From the NCBI GenBank assembly GCA_003159795.1, contig PLPK01000035.1, positions 1-56,527 of the forward strand: a stretch of 56,527 bases of DNA, in the 5' to 3' direction. A program made the translations under genes and the position numbers. Source of the stretch: Acidimicrobiaceae bacterium (lineage in GTDB: Bacteria; Actinomycetota; Acidimicrobiia; Acidimicrobiales; Bog-793). Shown here one piece after another: positions 7,824 through 16,375 of the stretch. Position 1 is the first letter of the stretch, and every line of letters starts with the position of its first letter. The notes beneath the pieces were generated by a model. That model did not search any database and was not told the origin of the DNA. It saw nothing but the letters and a program-made list of their open reading frames with translations.

Positions 7824-8465
7824 TCAGTGTCGTGCTGCTACTGAACGAGCCGAAGCCTTCCGGGCCGGAGCCTTCTTGGCCGGTGGACGCTTCGCAGGCC
7901 GCTTGCGTGCCGGTGCCCGCTTGGCAGGAGCCTTGCGCGCTGGCCGCTTCTTGGCCGGAGCCTTCTTGGCCGGAGCCTTCTTGGCTGGAGCCTTCTTGGC
8001 TGGAGCCTTCTTGGCCGGAGCCTTCTTCACAACCTTCTTCGCCGCGGCCTTCTTCACAACCTTCTTCGCCGCGACCTTCTTCACAACCTTCTTGGCAACA
8101 ACCTTCTTCGCTGCCTTCTTCGGCGCAGCCTTGCGTACGGGGGCGGCCTTCTTCGCGACCGGCGCGGGCGCCGGCTTCCGAAGAACGGCGCTCGAGTTCA
8201 GATCCGTCTTCAACTGGATACCGGGGGTGAACCCAATACCCTTCGACGCCTTGATGTGGACCGGAGCACCCGTTTGCGGATTTCGTCCGCGACGCGCTTT
8301 GCGCTCCCGCAGCTTGAATGTGCCAAAACCGGTGATACGGATTGGAACCCCCGTGCGCACGCCCCTGGTGATTTCGTAAACGAGCGAATCGAGCGCGGAT
8401 TCCGATTGCTGACGGGTCAGACCAGTGTCAACACTGATTGCACCGATCAGTTCGGTTCTATTCAC
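7824..8465 (-). CDS. hupB: HU-type nucleoid protein with long Lys/Ala-rich C-terminal tail
   Basis: 213 residues from GTG 8465, which has a strong AGGAGGTGG ribosome site just upstream. Residues 1-90 are the HU fold: VNRTELIGAI, the arm-base motif GFGTF at 46-50 and the DNA-binding arm RKARRGRNPQTG at 55-66. Residues from about 96 onward are a basic tail of AAKK, KKVVKK, KKAPA and KRPAR repeats, as in the HupB/HLP proteins of actinobacteria, which bind and compact DNA. The tail is encoded by short tandem repeats and is likely to vary in length between strains. Confidence 0.95.
   Translation of the reverse strand: MNRTELIGAISVDTGLTRQQSESALDSLVYEITRGVRTGVPIRITGFGTFKLRERKARRGRNPQTGAPVHIKASKGIGFTPGIQLKTDLNSSAVLRKPAPAPVAKKAAPVRKAAPKKAAKKVVAKKVVKKVAAKKVVKKAAAKKVVKKAPAKKAPAKKAPAKKAPAKKAPAKKRPARKAPAKRAPARKRPAKRPPAKKAPARKASARSVAARH
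7951..8103. repeat. tandem repeats in the HU tail (15-bp then 27-bp units)
   Basis: Five near-identical 15-base units (consensus TTGGCCGGAGCCTTC) run from 7951 to 8025. Three 27-base units containing TTCACAACCTTCTT follow to about 8103. Both unit lengths are multiples of three, so length changes keep the frame. The repeats encode the KKAPA and KKVVKK blocks of the HU tail. Confidence 0.9.
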
Positions 8466-8525
8466 GGCCACCTCCTGTAAGTGTGTAGCCAATGCAATAA
8501 AAGGCGATTTGGCCGCGAATTGCAA

Positions 8526-8732
8526 GCACTCTCGGCCTCACAACACGCCACGACGCAGTTGCGCGACACGAAGTTCAACACATCGGATCTCGGTTCTCCA
8601 GTAGCCGCCTCGTATCCCCTATAACTAAAGGCTTCTGCGAACGCGCCGAATGCCACACACTGGAAACCCACCCGCGGGTGATCGGTAGGTGTTTCGTGAA
8701 CTCGCGCGTGCGACGATGCCTCCACGGCGTCG
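8526..8732. promoter_or_regulatory. divergent region between HU and TraG-like gene, with a 12-bp palindrome
   Basis: About 200 bases upstream of both the HU start at 8465 and the TraG-like start at 8733. It holds the perfect palindrome CACCCGCGGGTG at 8669-8680. A hairpin with 7-base arms, GCCTCCA (8718-8724) and TGGAGGC (8734-8740), spans the presumed TTG start of the TraG-like gene. Either could be an operator or a translation control element. No -10/-35 pair is obvious. Confidence 0.35.
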
Positions 8733-10160
8733 TTGGAGGCTCTGCAGCACGAATCGAGCGGGAACGCGTTGGCGCGCGTGCTCGCCGCGTCGGTGACTCA
8801 CAGTCACGGCATCTATCTCGGCGCCGCGCACGGCGAACCGGTATTTGCACCACGCGAGCATGGAACGCTGGTGCTCGGTCCGCCGCGTTCCGGAAAAACG
8901 TCAAGCGTTGTTGTGCCAAATGTTTTCGCGGCGGCAGGCTCGGTCGTCGCGGTGTCCACGAAGCGCGACGTCCTCGACGAGACGCGCATGGTCCGCAGCC
9001 GGATCGGCGAGTGTCTGCTGTTCGACCCGAGCGGCACTGTGGAGGTCCCGCCGGGCGTGCACGCGGTCGGTTGGTCGCCACTCGCCTCCGCCGCGACCTG
9101 GGATGGCTCGGTGTTCATGGCCGAATCGATGGTCGGCGCGAGCCGGGAGGGCAGGGACCGGGTCGACGGTTCGCACTGGACCGAACGGGCGGCGGCCCTG
9201 CTCTCGTCGATCTTCCACGGTGCCGCGCTCGACGGCGCCCCGCTCGACGATGTCGTCGCGGCCGTGAACCGGAGGTCCCCGGAACGCTTCGTCGCGGCGC
9301 TCGCGCGCCACGACGCGACCCTCGCCCTCGACCTGCTGATCGGGATCACCGAGACCGAGGAGCGTGAGCAGAGCGCCATCTGGTCGACCGCCTCGGGCGT
9401 GCTCGCCGGCTACCGCACGAGCGCGGCCCTGGCGAGCGCAGCCCTCGCGCGGTTCGACCCCGAGCGCTTCGTGCGCTCCCGTTCCACGCTCTTCGTCGCC
9501 GCGCCGGCCGAGTACCAGCAACACCTCGCACCGCTCGTCGCCGGCATCATCCGGGACGTCCGCACCGCCGCCTACCGGTTCCACGCCACGACGGAGAGGC
9601 GCGCGGATGCTCCCGTGCTGCTCGTTCTCGATGAACTGGCCAACATCGCGCCGCTCCACGACCTCCCGGCGCTCGTGGCCGAAGGAGCGAGCCAGGGCAT
9701 CGTGACGCTCGCCAGTCTCCAGGACCTCTCCCAGGCGCGGGCGCGCTTCGGGACCGTGGCGGACGGCTTCCTCACGCTTTTCGGTGTGAAGCTCGTGCTC
9801 GCCGGGATGAGTGACGTCCGCACTCTCGAGGCGCTCTCGGCGCTCGCGGGCCACCGCGACGAGATCGTTACCTCGACGACGACGTCGCGGGCCCCGGGCC
9901 GGCTGCGACAGAACACGACGCGGACCGTGACCACGCGACGCGAGCCCCGTCTTCCCGTCGACGCCATCGCCCAGCCCCCACCGGGGACGGCCATCGCCTT
10001 CGTCGGCGCCCGTCCGTTGCGGGTCCAGCTCACGCCGCATCACTCCTCGTCGCCCTGGCGCGAGATCTCCGCGAGTTCCATCGCGCAGCCGGTCGTCGCG
10101 CCGCGGACCATCCGGCAGTGGTCGCGAGCCGGGGGGCGCCACCGGGGCCTCAGCGGCTGA
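8733..10160 (+). CDS. TraG/VirD4-like DNA-transfer ATPase without membrane anchor
   Basis: 475 residues. Walker A is GPPRSGKTSS at 49-58 and Walker B is VLLVLDELANIAPL with Asp301-Glu302. The segment DLPALVAEGASQGIVTLASLQDLSQARARFG matches the TraM-recognition region of TraD/TraG coupling proteins, which feed relaxase-bound DNA to a type IV secretion channel. Unlike classical VirD4 proteins there is no N-terminal membrane helix. The start is uncertain: TTG 8733 lies inside a hairpin and has no ribosome site, and in-frame TTG 8769, GTG 8778 or GTG 8793 are alternatives. Its 3' end overlaps the oppositely oriented relaxase gene by 11 bases. No mating-channel genes are nearby. Confidence 0.85.
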   Translation: MEALQHESSGNALARVLAASVTHSHGIYLGAAHGEPVFAPREHGTLVLGPPRSGKTSSVVVPNVFAAAGSVVAVSTKRDVLDETRMVRSRIGECLLFDPSGTVEVPPGVHAVGWSPLASAATWDGSVFMAESMVGASREGRDRVDGSHWTERAAALLSSIFHGAALDGAPLDDVVAAVNRRSPERFVAALARHDATLALDLLIGITETEEREQSAIWSTASGVLAGYRTSAALASAALARFDPERFVRSRSTLFVAAPAEYQQHLAPLVAGIIRDVRTAAYRFHATTERRADAPVLLVLDELANIAPLHDLPALVAEGASQGIVTLASLQDLSQARARFGTVADGFLTLFGVKLVLAGMSDVRTLEALSALAGHRDEIVTSTTTSRAPGRLRQNTTRTVTTRREPRLPVDAIAQPPPGTAIAFVGARPLRVQLTPHHSSSPWREISASSIAQPVVAPRTIRQWSRAGGRHRGLSG

Positions 10161-12369
10161 GCGAGGGTTCCCTGCGGCGCGCAGCGCCGATGAGACGCGC
10201 GTTCCGGCTCCAACCGGGACCATCGCGGTCGGGAACCGGCTCCATCCCGCGCACCCTCCCCCGGCGTTCGGATTCGATCGCCCTCGCGCGCCACAGCTCG
10301 CGGGCGCGCCGGCCCTCGGGGGACCTTCCGAGCTCACGGCGCAGCACCGCTGGTTCGGCGAGCTCCAGCGCGAACGACCGCTCGCCGGCGGGATCCCGGT
10401 CCACCGGGGCGACGGCGACATGGCAGTGCACGCCGTCGGGAAGGCGCGCGATCCCGGACCCGAGGATCCGCGCGCCCCCGAACACGATGAGATCGAGATC
10501 CCCGCCCAACCGGCGCAGCGCTTCGCCCGGGCTGGCGGCCTCGCAGCCGAGGGGGGCGAGAAGGCGCGGCTCGGCGGCCACGACGAGGCACCGGCGTCCC
10601 CGCGCGCGCCGCTCCCCGTCCAACAGGCGGATCCCGCCGAGCGCGGCCGCGAGGTCCCCGGCGAGAAGAACCTCGACGTCACCTACCGTGTGCCGGGTGA
10701 GCGCCCCATCCGGAGCGGACCATCCGGCGAGGAGGGCCCCTTCCCGACCGGCGGGTGGTGGCGTCCGCCCGGCAGAAGAACCCCCCCGTACGAGCACGAG
10801 CGTCGTGCCCCGGGCGCGCGCCTCGTCGACGAGCGACAGCACCTCACGCACGGGACAACGCTCGGGGTCGGCGATGACGACGAGGGAGCCGCCACCGGAC
10901 ACCTCGCGGCGGTCGAACACGGTCGTCGTGACCCCCGTCGCCGCCTCGAAATGGGCGGCGGCACGGCGGTTCGGCGCGAGGCCGACGACCCGACGGCCGT
11001 CGCGATGTGCCGCGACCGCCGCCGCGCGCAACTCCTCGTAGTCCTCCAGCGGGCGGTTCGCCCGGCCGGCCACGACGACCCCGGGGGCGATCGTGCCCGC
11101 CGGTCGGAGAGCCCCCGCGTCATCCCTCGCCACGGCGAGCACCGGTGCCGACTCGAGCGTTACTTCCAGCCGGTCGCCCAGTGCCGCGACTTCCCGCGTC
11201 GCGAACCGGGCTTCGACGAGACCCGCTGGGATGCGCCCGCCCCCGGCCGCGCGCAGCCGGACGGTGCGCGCGCCGTACCGCACGAGCTCGCCCGAACCGA
11301 GGTGTTGATCGACGGCGACCTCGACCCGCTCGACGGGGGCGCCGTCGTCCAGGCGGGCGCACGTCGCCCGGATCAGCTCACGCCGGTCGAAGGCGTGGCC
11401 GAGGGACTCGGCCGACTCGGCGACGCGCGCCGCCAGCCCGGGGTCGCGCCCGGTCCCGGGCCGCCCCGTCCGGGGGGCGGCGGCACCGAGCCTGCCCACG
11501 GACGCCCGGGACACCCCGAGTGCGAAGGCCCGCTCACGCCAACCGGCGACGAGCGCCGGGTAGTCCCGAGTGAGGACCTTGTCCGGACGGGTGCGGTCGG
11601 CGGCCAACCGTGCCGAGTGCGGCCCTGACCATCCCGTGCGAGCGAGCTCGGCGGTGATCTCCGCACTGCGACGCGAGAAGCCGCGCACCGCAGCCGCCGG
11701 GATCCCGATGAGGTCGGCGAATCCCTCAGCGCGTGCCTGCCACGAGACCGCGAGCCGTCGGGAGATCTCGTAGCGCAGCTCCGCCCGGTACAGGGCCCCG
11801 GCCACGCCGACGTTGGCGAACAGCGCCCGGGCGTCGAGCGCCGACCATCTCCCACCGGCGTCCGGCGCGAGGTTGGCCACGACAAGGTGTGTGTGGAGGT
11901 GCGGGTCGTTCGCGCGGCTCGTCCGGTGGAGGAACGACGCCGCGGCGAGGCCCGGCGCCGGTTGAACCGAGCCCCCGCGGCGCACGTGCGCGGCGTGCCG
12001 CTCGAGGTACCCGAGGGCGCCCGCGACGGCACGCTCATGCGCGGCGCGCACCTCCCCGATGGCATCGTCCGGGCCCAGGGCGTGGAGCAGGCTCACCGAC
12101 TTCGGCGCGGCGAACGTGCAGTCGAAAGCGGTGACGGTGACGCGGTCGTGGCGGGGGTCGAGCGCCACACCGGCCACGGGGTCCACCCCGGCGAGCAGCG
12201 TCGACAGGCTCGCGGCCTCGACCGTCCGGCCGGCGAGGCCGAGGTGGGCGGCCAGACCTCCCCACCAGGCGCCGTCGGACTCGACGAGCCCCGGCTGCTC
12301 CGGAGATCCCCTGGTCGCCTCGAGGTAGTACACCTCGCGGCCCCGGCGCACCTTCGCCACGTTGAGCAC
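10150..12369 (-). CDS. MobF-family relaxase with degenerate helicase region
   Basis: 739 residues from GTG 12369. The relaxase domain (about 1-300) is well preserved: paired Tyr14-Tyr15 near the N-terminus, FDCTFAAPKSVSLL at 82-95, and the metal-binding HRTSRANDPHLHTH with His157, His159 and His161. Such enzymes nick plasmid DNA at oriT through a Tyr-phosphodiester link. The following region aligns by landmarks with the RecD/TraI helicase (ATREVAAL at 390-397), but the expected P-loop GRAGTGKT reads GRANRPLED (435-443) and the DEA box reads IADPE (499-503). ATP hydrolysis is therefore unlikely. It is tail-to-tail with the TraG-like ATPase. The upstream in-frame ATG at 12450 adds a low-quality leader. 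Confidence 0.85.
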   Translation of the reverse strand: MLNVAKVRRGREVYYLEATRGSPEQPGLVESDGAWWGGLAAHLGLAGRTVEAASLSTLLAGVDPVAGVALDPRHDRVTVTAFDCTFAAPKSVSLLHALGPDDAIGEVRAAHERAVAGALGYLERHAAHVRRGGSVQPAPGLAAASFLHRTSRANDPHLHTHLVVANLAPDAGGRWSALDARALFANVGVAGALYRAELRYEISRRLAVSWQARAEGFADLIGIPAAAVRGFSRRSAEITAELARTGWSGPHSARLAADRTRPDKVLTRDYPALVAGWRERAFALGVSRASVGRLGAAAPRTGRPGTGRDPGLAARVAESAESLGHAFDRRELIRATCARLDDGAPVERVEVAVDQHLGSGELVRYGARTVRLRAAGGGRIPAGLVEARFATREVAALGDRLEVTLESAPVLAVARDDAGALRPAGTIAPGVVVAGRANRPLEDYEELRAAAVAAHRDGRRVVGLAPNRRAAAHFEAATGVTTTVFDRREVSGGGSLVVIADPERCPVREVLSLVDEARARGTTLVLVRGGSSAGRTPPPAGREGALLAGWSAPDGALTRHTVGDVEVLLAGDLAAALGGIRLLDGERRARGRRCLVVAAEPRLLAPLGCEAASPGEALRRLGGDLDLIVFGGARILGSGIARLPDGVHCHVAVAPVDRDPAGERSFALELAEPAVLRRELGRSPEGRRARELWRARAIESERRGRVRGMEPVPDRDGPGWSRNARLIGAARRREPSLSR

Positions 12370-12467
12370 CGCGGGGACGGTAGGAACGGACCGTGTTCCG
12401 CGACCTACCGCCGCGCCGCCGTTCCCGGGCCACCGGCACTCGGGGCCCAAACCGGCCGACCGGTCCC

Positions 12468-13427
12468 CTACGAACCGTCCCGGTACCGGGCGAGCGCCCG
12501 CCTTGCGACCCCTGCGGCGGCACCCGCGAGCTCGGGCGGGTCGACCACCTCGGCCGCCGGTCCGAGCCGGAGGACGAGACAGCCGAGGAAGTACTCGTCG
12601 GCGACCTCGATCGGCGCGACAACACGGCCGTCGGGCAAGCGGGACGGCGGCGCCGAGACCAGCCGATCGATGAGCACGTAGGAGGCCTGATCGAAAGCGA
12701 CGTAGGCGGTGCGCGCCCCCGCTCCCCCGACGAAGGCCCGTGCGCCGCCGAGCGCGGCGGGCAGCGACCGGGCCGTGACCGGCTCGCCGAGACGCCGAAC
12801 CCGGGTGATGCGCGCGACCTGGAAGCGCCGCCAGTCCCCGGCGAGACCGCAGAAGGCGTCGAGGTAGAACGTCCCCTCGCGGGCGACGACGGCGTAGGGC
12901 TCGACGCGCCGCGTCGTCTCGTCGCCGCGTTTCGCGCCGAGATAGTCGATCTCGACCGCCTCGCCCGCGGCGGCCAGCTCCCGCAGCTCCTCGAGGTGCG
13001 GGGGCACGTCAAGCTCGACGCTCACCCGCTCGAGACCGAGGGCGTGGCCGAGCTTGTCGAGCGCCGTGGCGAGCGGACCGGTGGGCTCCACGCCCTCGAT
13101 GGCGAGCATCGCTCTGGCCGAGGCCGCGAGCGTGAAGCCCTCGTCCGGCGTGAGACGCGCCGGGCGGCGCAGCGCGTCGAGCCCGTAGGCGACGACGCGG
13201 TCGTCATCGACGATCAGCTCGAGCAGCGTGTCCGGCGTGTACGGCGGCAGCCCGCAGCAGGCGGCGAGCTCGAGCTCGCCGACGAGGGATTCCGGCTCGA
13301 AGCCGAATCGCGTCGCGAGATCGCCGATGGACGACTCGCCCACGCCGGCGAGGTACGTGAGGACGGCGAGGAGCCGCCGCAGACGGGCCCCCGCGTCAAC
13401 GCCCTCGGGCGTGTGCCCGGTGCTCAG
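12468..13427 (-). CDS. pafC: WYL-domain transcriptional regulator PafC
   Basis: 319 residues if translation begins at the CTG of 13427, whose last two bases are the first two of the pafB stop (CTGA overlap). No ATG, GTG or TTG in this frame gives a sensible start. The next one upstream, ATG 13532, would add 35 Arg/Gly-rich residues read out of frame inside pafB. An N-terminal winged-helix-like segment (LLAVLTYLAGVGESSIGDLATRFGF) precedes a WYL domain with VEIDYLGAKRGD and a downstream FYLDAFCGLAGDWRRFQVARI. PafB and PafC form the DNA-damage-responsive activator of LexA-independent repair genes in actinobacteria, sensing single-stranded DNA through the WYL domains. Confidence 0.85.
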   Translation of the reverse strand: MSTGHTPEGVDAGARLRRLLAVLTYLAGVGESSIGDLATRFGFEPESLVGELELAACCGLPPYTPDTLLELIVDDDRVVAYGLDALRRPARLTPDEGFTLAASARAMLAIEGVEPTGPLATALDKLGHALGLERVSVELDVPPHLEELRELAAAGEAVEIDYLGAKRGDETTRRVEPYAVVAREGTFYLDAFCGLAGDWRRFQVARITRVRRLGEPVTARSLPAALGGARAFVGGAGARTAYVAFDQASYVLIDRLVSAPPSRLPDGRVVAPIEVADEYFLGCLVLRLGPAAEVVDPPELAGAAAGVARRALARYRDGS

Positions 13428-14386
13428 CGTGGTCCCCCGGCCCGGGCGGCCGTCTCGAGGCGGTCGATGGCACCGCGGCGGAGAGCCACCGGGGCGAGCA
13501 CCTCGACCGCGTCGCCGAGCCCGAGCACCCACGAGTAGAAGGCTTCCTCGTCGCCGACGGAAAACGCCAGGCGCACCGACCCGTCGGCGTCGCGCCCGCG
13601 CACGGCCCCCGCACCGACGAGCGCGATGACGCTGGCGGCCTCGCGGGCGTCGACGGCGACCTCGACCTCGGTCGCCTCGGGCTCGACCGGCCCCGAGGGC
13701 TCCGGCTGGAACGGCACGTAGCGCAGCTCCGTCGCGGCGTCGAAGCCGTCCGGCCGCTCGTAGCTCGCCGGCGTGCCGGCGACCGGTTCGCTCTCGAACC
13801 GGTCGACCCGGAAGCGGCGCAAGCCCCCGGATTCGCCGACGCCGGCGTCCCGCCCCACGAAGTACCAGCTGCCGCCGCGGAAGACCAGCCCGTAGCCGTC
13901 GACGCGCCGTTGCCGCCCGTGATAGGCGAACGCGACCGACGCCCGGTCCCGGATCGCCTGCTGGAGCAGCCCGAGGAACGGCAACGACGGGAGCACCGCG
14001 ACGGGCGCGACGTCAGCCGCCCGTGCCGTGCCGAGCTTGTGGAGGACCTCGCGGCCGACTCCGCCCTCCAGGCGCACGGCGAGCAGCGCGAAGGCGAGCG
14101 CCGCCTCTTCGTCCGGGGTGAGCCCGAGGTCGGGGAGGTAGTACTGCTCGGGTAGGATGCGGTAGCCGACCTGGTCGTCACCATTGACGCGCTCGACGGA
14201 GATCGGTATCCCGTTGTCGCGCAGCGTGCGCTTGTCGCGTTCGAACGCCTGTCGGAGTGCACCGGGGGCGGTCGGGTAGCCGGCGACGGCGAGGCCGATC
14301 TCCCGCAGCGAAAGCGGGCGGGAGGCGTCCAGCAGGGCTAGGACGAGGTTCGTGATTCGCTCGAGCCTGCTCAGCCTGGTCGACAC
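13424..14386 (-). CDS. pafB: WYL-domain transcriptional regulator PafB
   Basis: 320 residues from GTG 14386. The N-terminal HTH reads RITNLVLALLDASRPLSLREIGLAVAGY and is followed by FERDKRTLRDNGIPI, the classical PafB recognition-helix region. The WYL domain spans roughly 145-210 with the core FRGGSWYFVGRDAG, and a C-terminal WCX-like extension follows. It is immediately upstream of pafC and overlaps it by four bases, so the pair is coexpressed. It is divergent from typA, 98 bases away. In many actinobacteria pafBC sits beside the proteasome operon; here it does not. Confidence 0.88.
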   Translation of the reverse strand: MSTRLSRLERITNLVLALLDASRPLSLREIGLAVAGYPTAPGALRQAFERDKRTLRDNGIPISVERVNGDDQVGYRILPEQYYLPDLGLTPDEEAALAFALLAVRLEGGVGREVLHKLGTARAADVAPVAVLPSLPFLGLLQQAIRDRASVAFAYHGRQRRVDGYGLVFRGGSWYFVGRDAGVGESGGLRRFRVDRFESEPVAGTPASYERPDGFDAATELRYVPFQPEPSGPVEPEATEVEVAVDAREAASVIALVGAGAVRGRDADGSVRLAFSVGDEEAFYSWVLGLGDAVEVLAPVALRRGAIDRLETAARAGGPR

Positions 14387-14484
14387 ACAAGCAATCTAGG
14401 CCGGGCCCCGGGTGCCGAGATACCGCTGGGCGCCTTGCGCGACGCACCGGGACGGGATGAACCGATGACAGCCGACAGGACCGG

Positions 14485-16350
14485 ATGATGACGGTGCGGA
14501 CGAAGGACGAACTGCGGAACGTGGCGATCATCGCCCACGTCGACCACGGCAAGACGACGCTCGTCGACGCGATGCTCCGCCAGGGCGGTGCGTTCGGCGC
14601 CCACGCCACCGTCGTCGACCGGGTCCTCGACTCCCTCGACCTCGAGCGCGAGAAGGGCATCACGATCCTCGCCAAGCAGGCCGCCTTCCGGTTCGGGACC
14701 CGCCGCCTGAACGTCGTCGACACCCCGGGCCACGCCGACTTCGGCGGTGAGGTCGAACGCGCCCTCGCGATGGTCGACGGCGCGATGCTGCTCGTCGACG
14801 CCTCGGACGGTCCCGGGCCCCAGACCCGCTTCGTGCTCCGCAAGGCGTTCGAGTCGGGGCTGCCCGTCGTACCCGTCGTGAACAAGGTCGACAGGCCCGA
14901 CGCCCGGATCGCCGAGGTCGTCGACGAGACGATCGAGCTGTTCCTGGACCTCGAGGCGCCCGAGGGCCAGTACGACATCCCGTTCCTGTTCGGCAGCGCC
15001 CGTGACGGCTGGCTGACGCTCAACCAGCCGCCGGGGCCGGTCGCCGAGCCACCCGAGGGCGGGGACCTCGCGATCCTCGTCGAGGTGCTCTTCGACCACC
15101 TCCCGCCGCCCTCGTACACCGAGGGCGCCCCCCTCCAGGCGCTCGTCACCAATCTCGACGCCTCGCCGTATCTCGGCCGGCTGGCGATCTGCCGCGTCGT
15201 CGAGGGGACGATCCACGACAACGAGACCGTCGCTTGGTGCCGACGCGACGGGACGGTCGAGCGGGTCCGCGTCACCGAGCTCCTCGTGCCCGCCGACCTC
15301 GGCCGGGTCCCGGCCGACTCCGCCGGACCCGGCGAGCTCATCGCCGTCGCCGGCATCGACGAGATCACCGTCGGCGAGACGCTCGCCGACGCCGAGCACC
15401 CGGTCGCGCTGCCGCTCCTCATCGTCGACGAGCCCAGCCTGTCGATGACGGTCGGGGTCAACTCCTCGCCGCTCGCCGGCCGGAATGGGACCAAGCTGAC
15501 GGCGCGCCTCCTGCGGTCACGCCTCGAGGCCGAGGTGTTGGGCAACGTCGCGATCCGCCTCGTGCCCACCGAGCGCGCCGACACCTTCGAGGTGCAGGGT
15601 CGCGGGGAGCTCGCCCTGGCGGTCCTCGTTGAGACGATGCGCCGCGAAGGATTCGAGCTGACCGTCGGCAAGCCCGAGGTGCTCACCCGGGTGGTCGAGG
15701 GCGTCGTGTGCGAACCGGTGGAGCGCCTCTCCATCGAGGTCCCCGAGGAGCACCTCGGCACCGTCACGCAGCTCATCGCCCGGCGACGGGCCCGCATCGA
15801 CCGCATCGTCCACCACGGGACCGGCTGGGTCCGCCTCGGCGGGCTCGTCCCTTCCCGGGGGTTGATCGGGATCCGCGGCGAGCTGATGACCCAGACACGG
15901 GGCACGGCTCAGCTCCACCACTCGCTCGAGCGCTACGAGCCCTGGCAGGGTGAGATCCGGATGCGGGCGAGCGGCAGCCTGATCGCCGACCGCCCGGGCG
16001 TGGCGACCGCCTTCGCGATCACGAACCTTTCCGAACGCGGGTCGATGTTCGTCGGCCCGGGCGAGGAGGTCTACGAGGGGATGATCGTCGGTGAGAGCTC
16101 GCGGGCCGACGACATCGACGTCAACGTGACCAAGGAGAAGAAGCTGACGAACATGCGATCCTCGACCTCGGACGAGTTCGTCAAGCTGCCGCCGATCCGG
16201 CGGCTCACGCTCGAGCAGGCGCTCGAGCACGCCGACGAGACCGAGTGCGTCGAGGTCACGCCCTCGGTCGTCCGTCTGCGCAAGGCGGTCCTCTCACGGC
16301 ATGACCGGGCTCGCGGGCGCGGCCGGGAACGTCGCGTCACGAGCGGCTGA
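14485..16350 (+). CDS. typA: ribosome-associated GTPase TypA/BipA
   Basis: 621 residues, normal for the family. It is a translational GTPase related to EF-G and LepA that binds 70S ribosomes under stress and helps ribosome assembly. G1 is AHVDHGKTT near residue 17, G2 region LEREKGITI, G3 DTPGHADF and G4 NKVDRPDAR. The TypA-specific C-terminal signature is ITNLSERGSMFVGPGEEVYEGMIVGE followed by NVTKEKKLTNMRSS. Two consecutive ATGs (14485, 14488) follow an AGGA element by 4 and 7 bases. The last 20 residues are a basic tail. Confidence 0.97.
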   Translation: MMTVRTKDELRNVAIIAHVDHGKTTLVDAMLRQGGAFGAHATVVDRVLDSLDLEREKGITILAKQAAFRFGTRRLNVVDTPGHADFGGEVERALAMVDGAMLLVDASDGPGPQTRFVLRKAFESGLPVVPVVNKVDRPDARIAEVVDETIELFLDLEAPEGQYDIPFLFGSARDGWLTLNQPPGPVAEPPEGGDLAILVEVLFDHLPPPSYTEGAPLQALVTNLDASPYLGRLAICRVVEGTIHDNETVAWCRRDGTVERVRVTELLVPADLGRVPADSAGPGELIAVAGIDEITVGETLADAEHPVALPLLIVDEPSLSMTVGVNSSPLAGRNGTKLTARLLRSRLEAEVLGNVAIRLVPTERADTFEVQGRGELALAVLVETMRREGFELTVGKPEVLTRVVEGVVCEPVERLSIEVPEEHLGTVTQLIARRRARIDRIVHHGTGWVRLGGLVPSRGLIGIRGELMTQTRGTAQLHHSLERYEPWQGEIRMRASGSLIADRPGVATAFAITNLSERGSMFVGPGEEVYEGMIVGESSRADDIDVNVTKEKKLTNMRSSTSDEFVKLPPIRRLTLEQALEHADETECVEVTPSVVRLRKAVLSRHDRARGRGRERRVTSG

Positions 16351-16375
16351 ACGACCAGGCACACCCGGGCGCCGG

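Noticed and set aside
7951..8103. CRISPR-like short regular repeats
   Set aside because: Repeats are tandem without spacers, in frame, and encode the Lys/Ala tail of HU.
8901..10682. 593-codon minus-strand open frame across the TraG-like gene
   Set aside because: Antisense to a gene with Walker A and B motifs; low-complexity Arg/Gly translation and no family resemblance.
8733..12369. active conjugative element
   Set aside because: No VirB-type channel, integrase, replication gene, att repeats or intact relaxase helicase are visible in the surroundings.
14178..15905. 575-codon minus-strand open frame over typA
   Set aside because: Antisense shadow of a fully conserved GTPase gene; Ser/Arg/Thr-rich translation.
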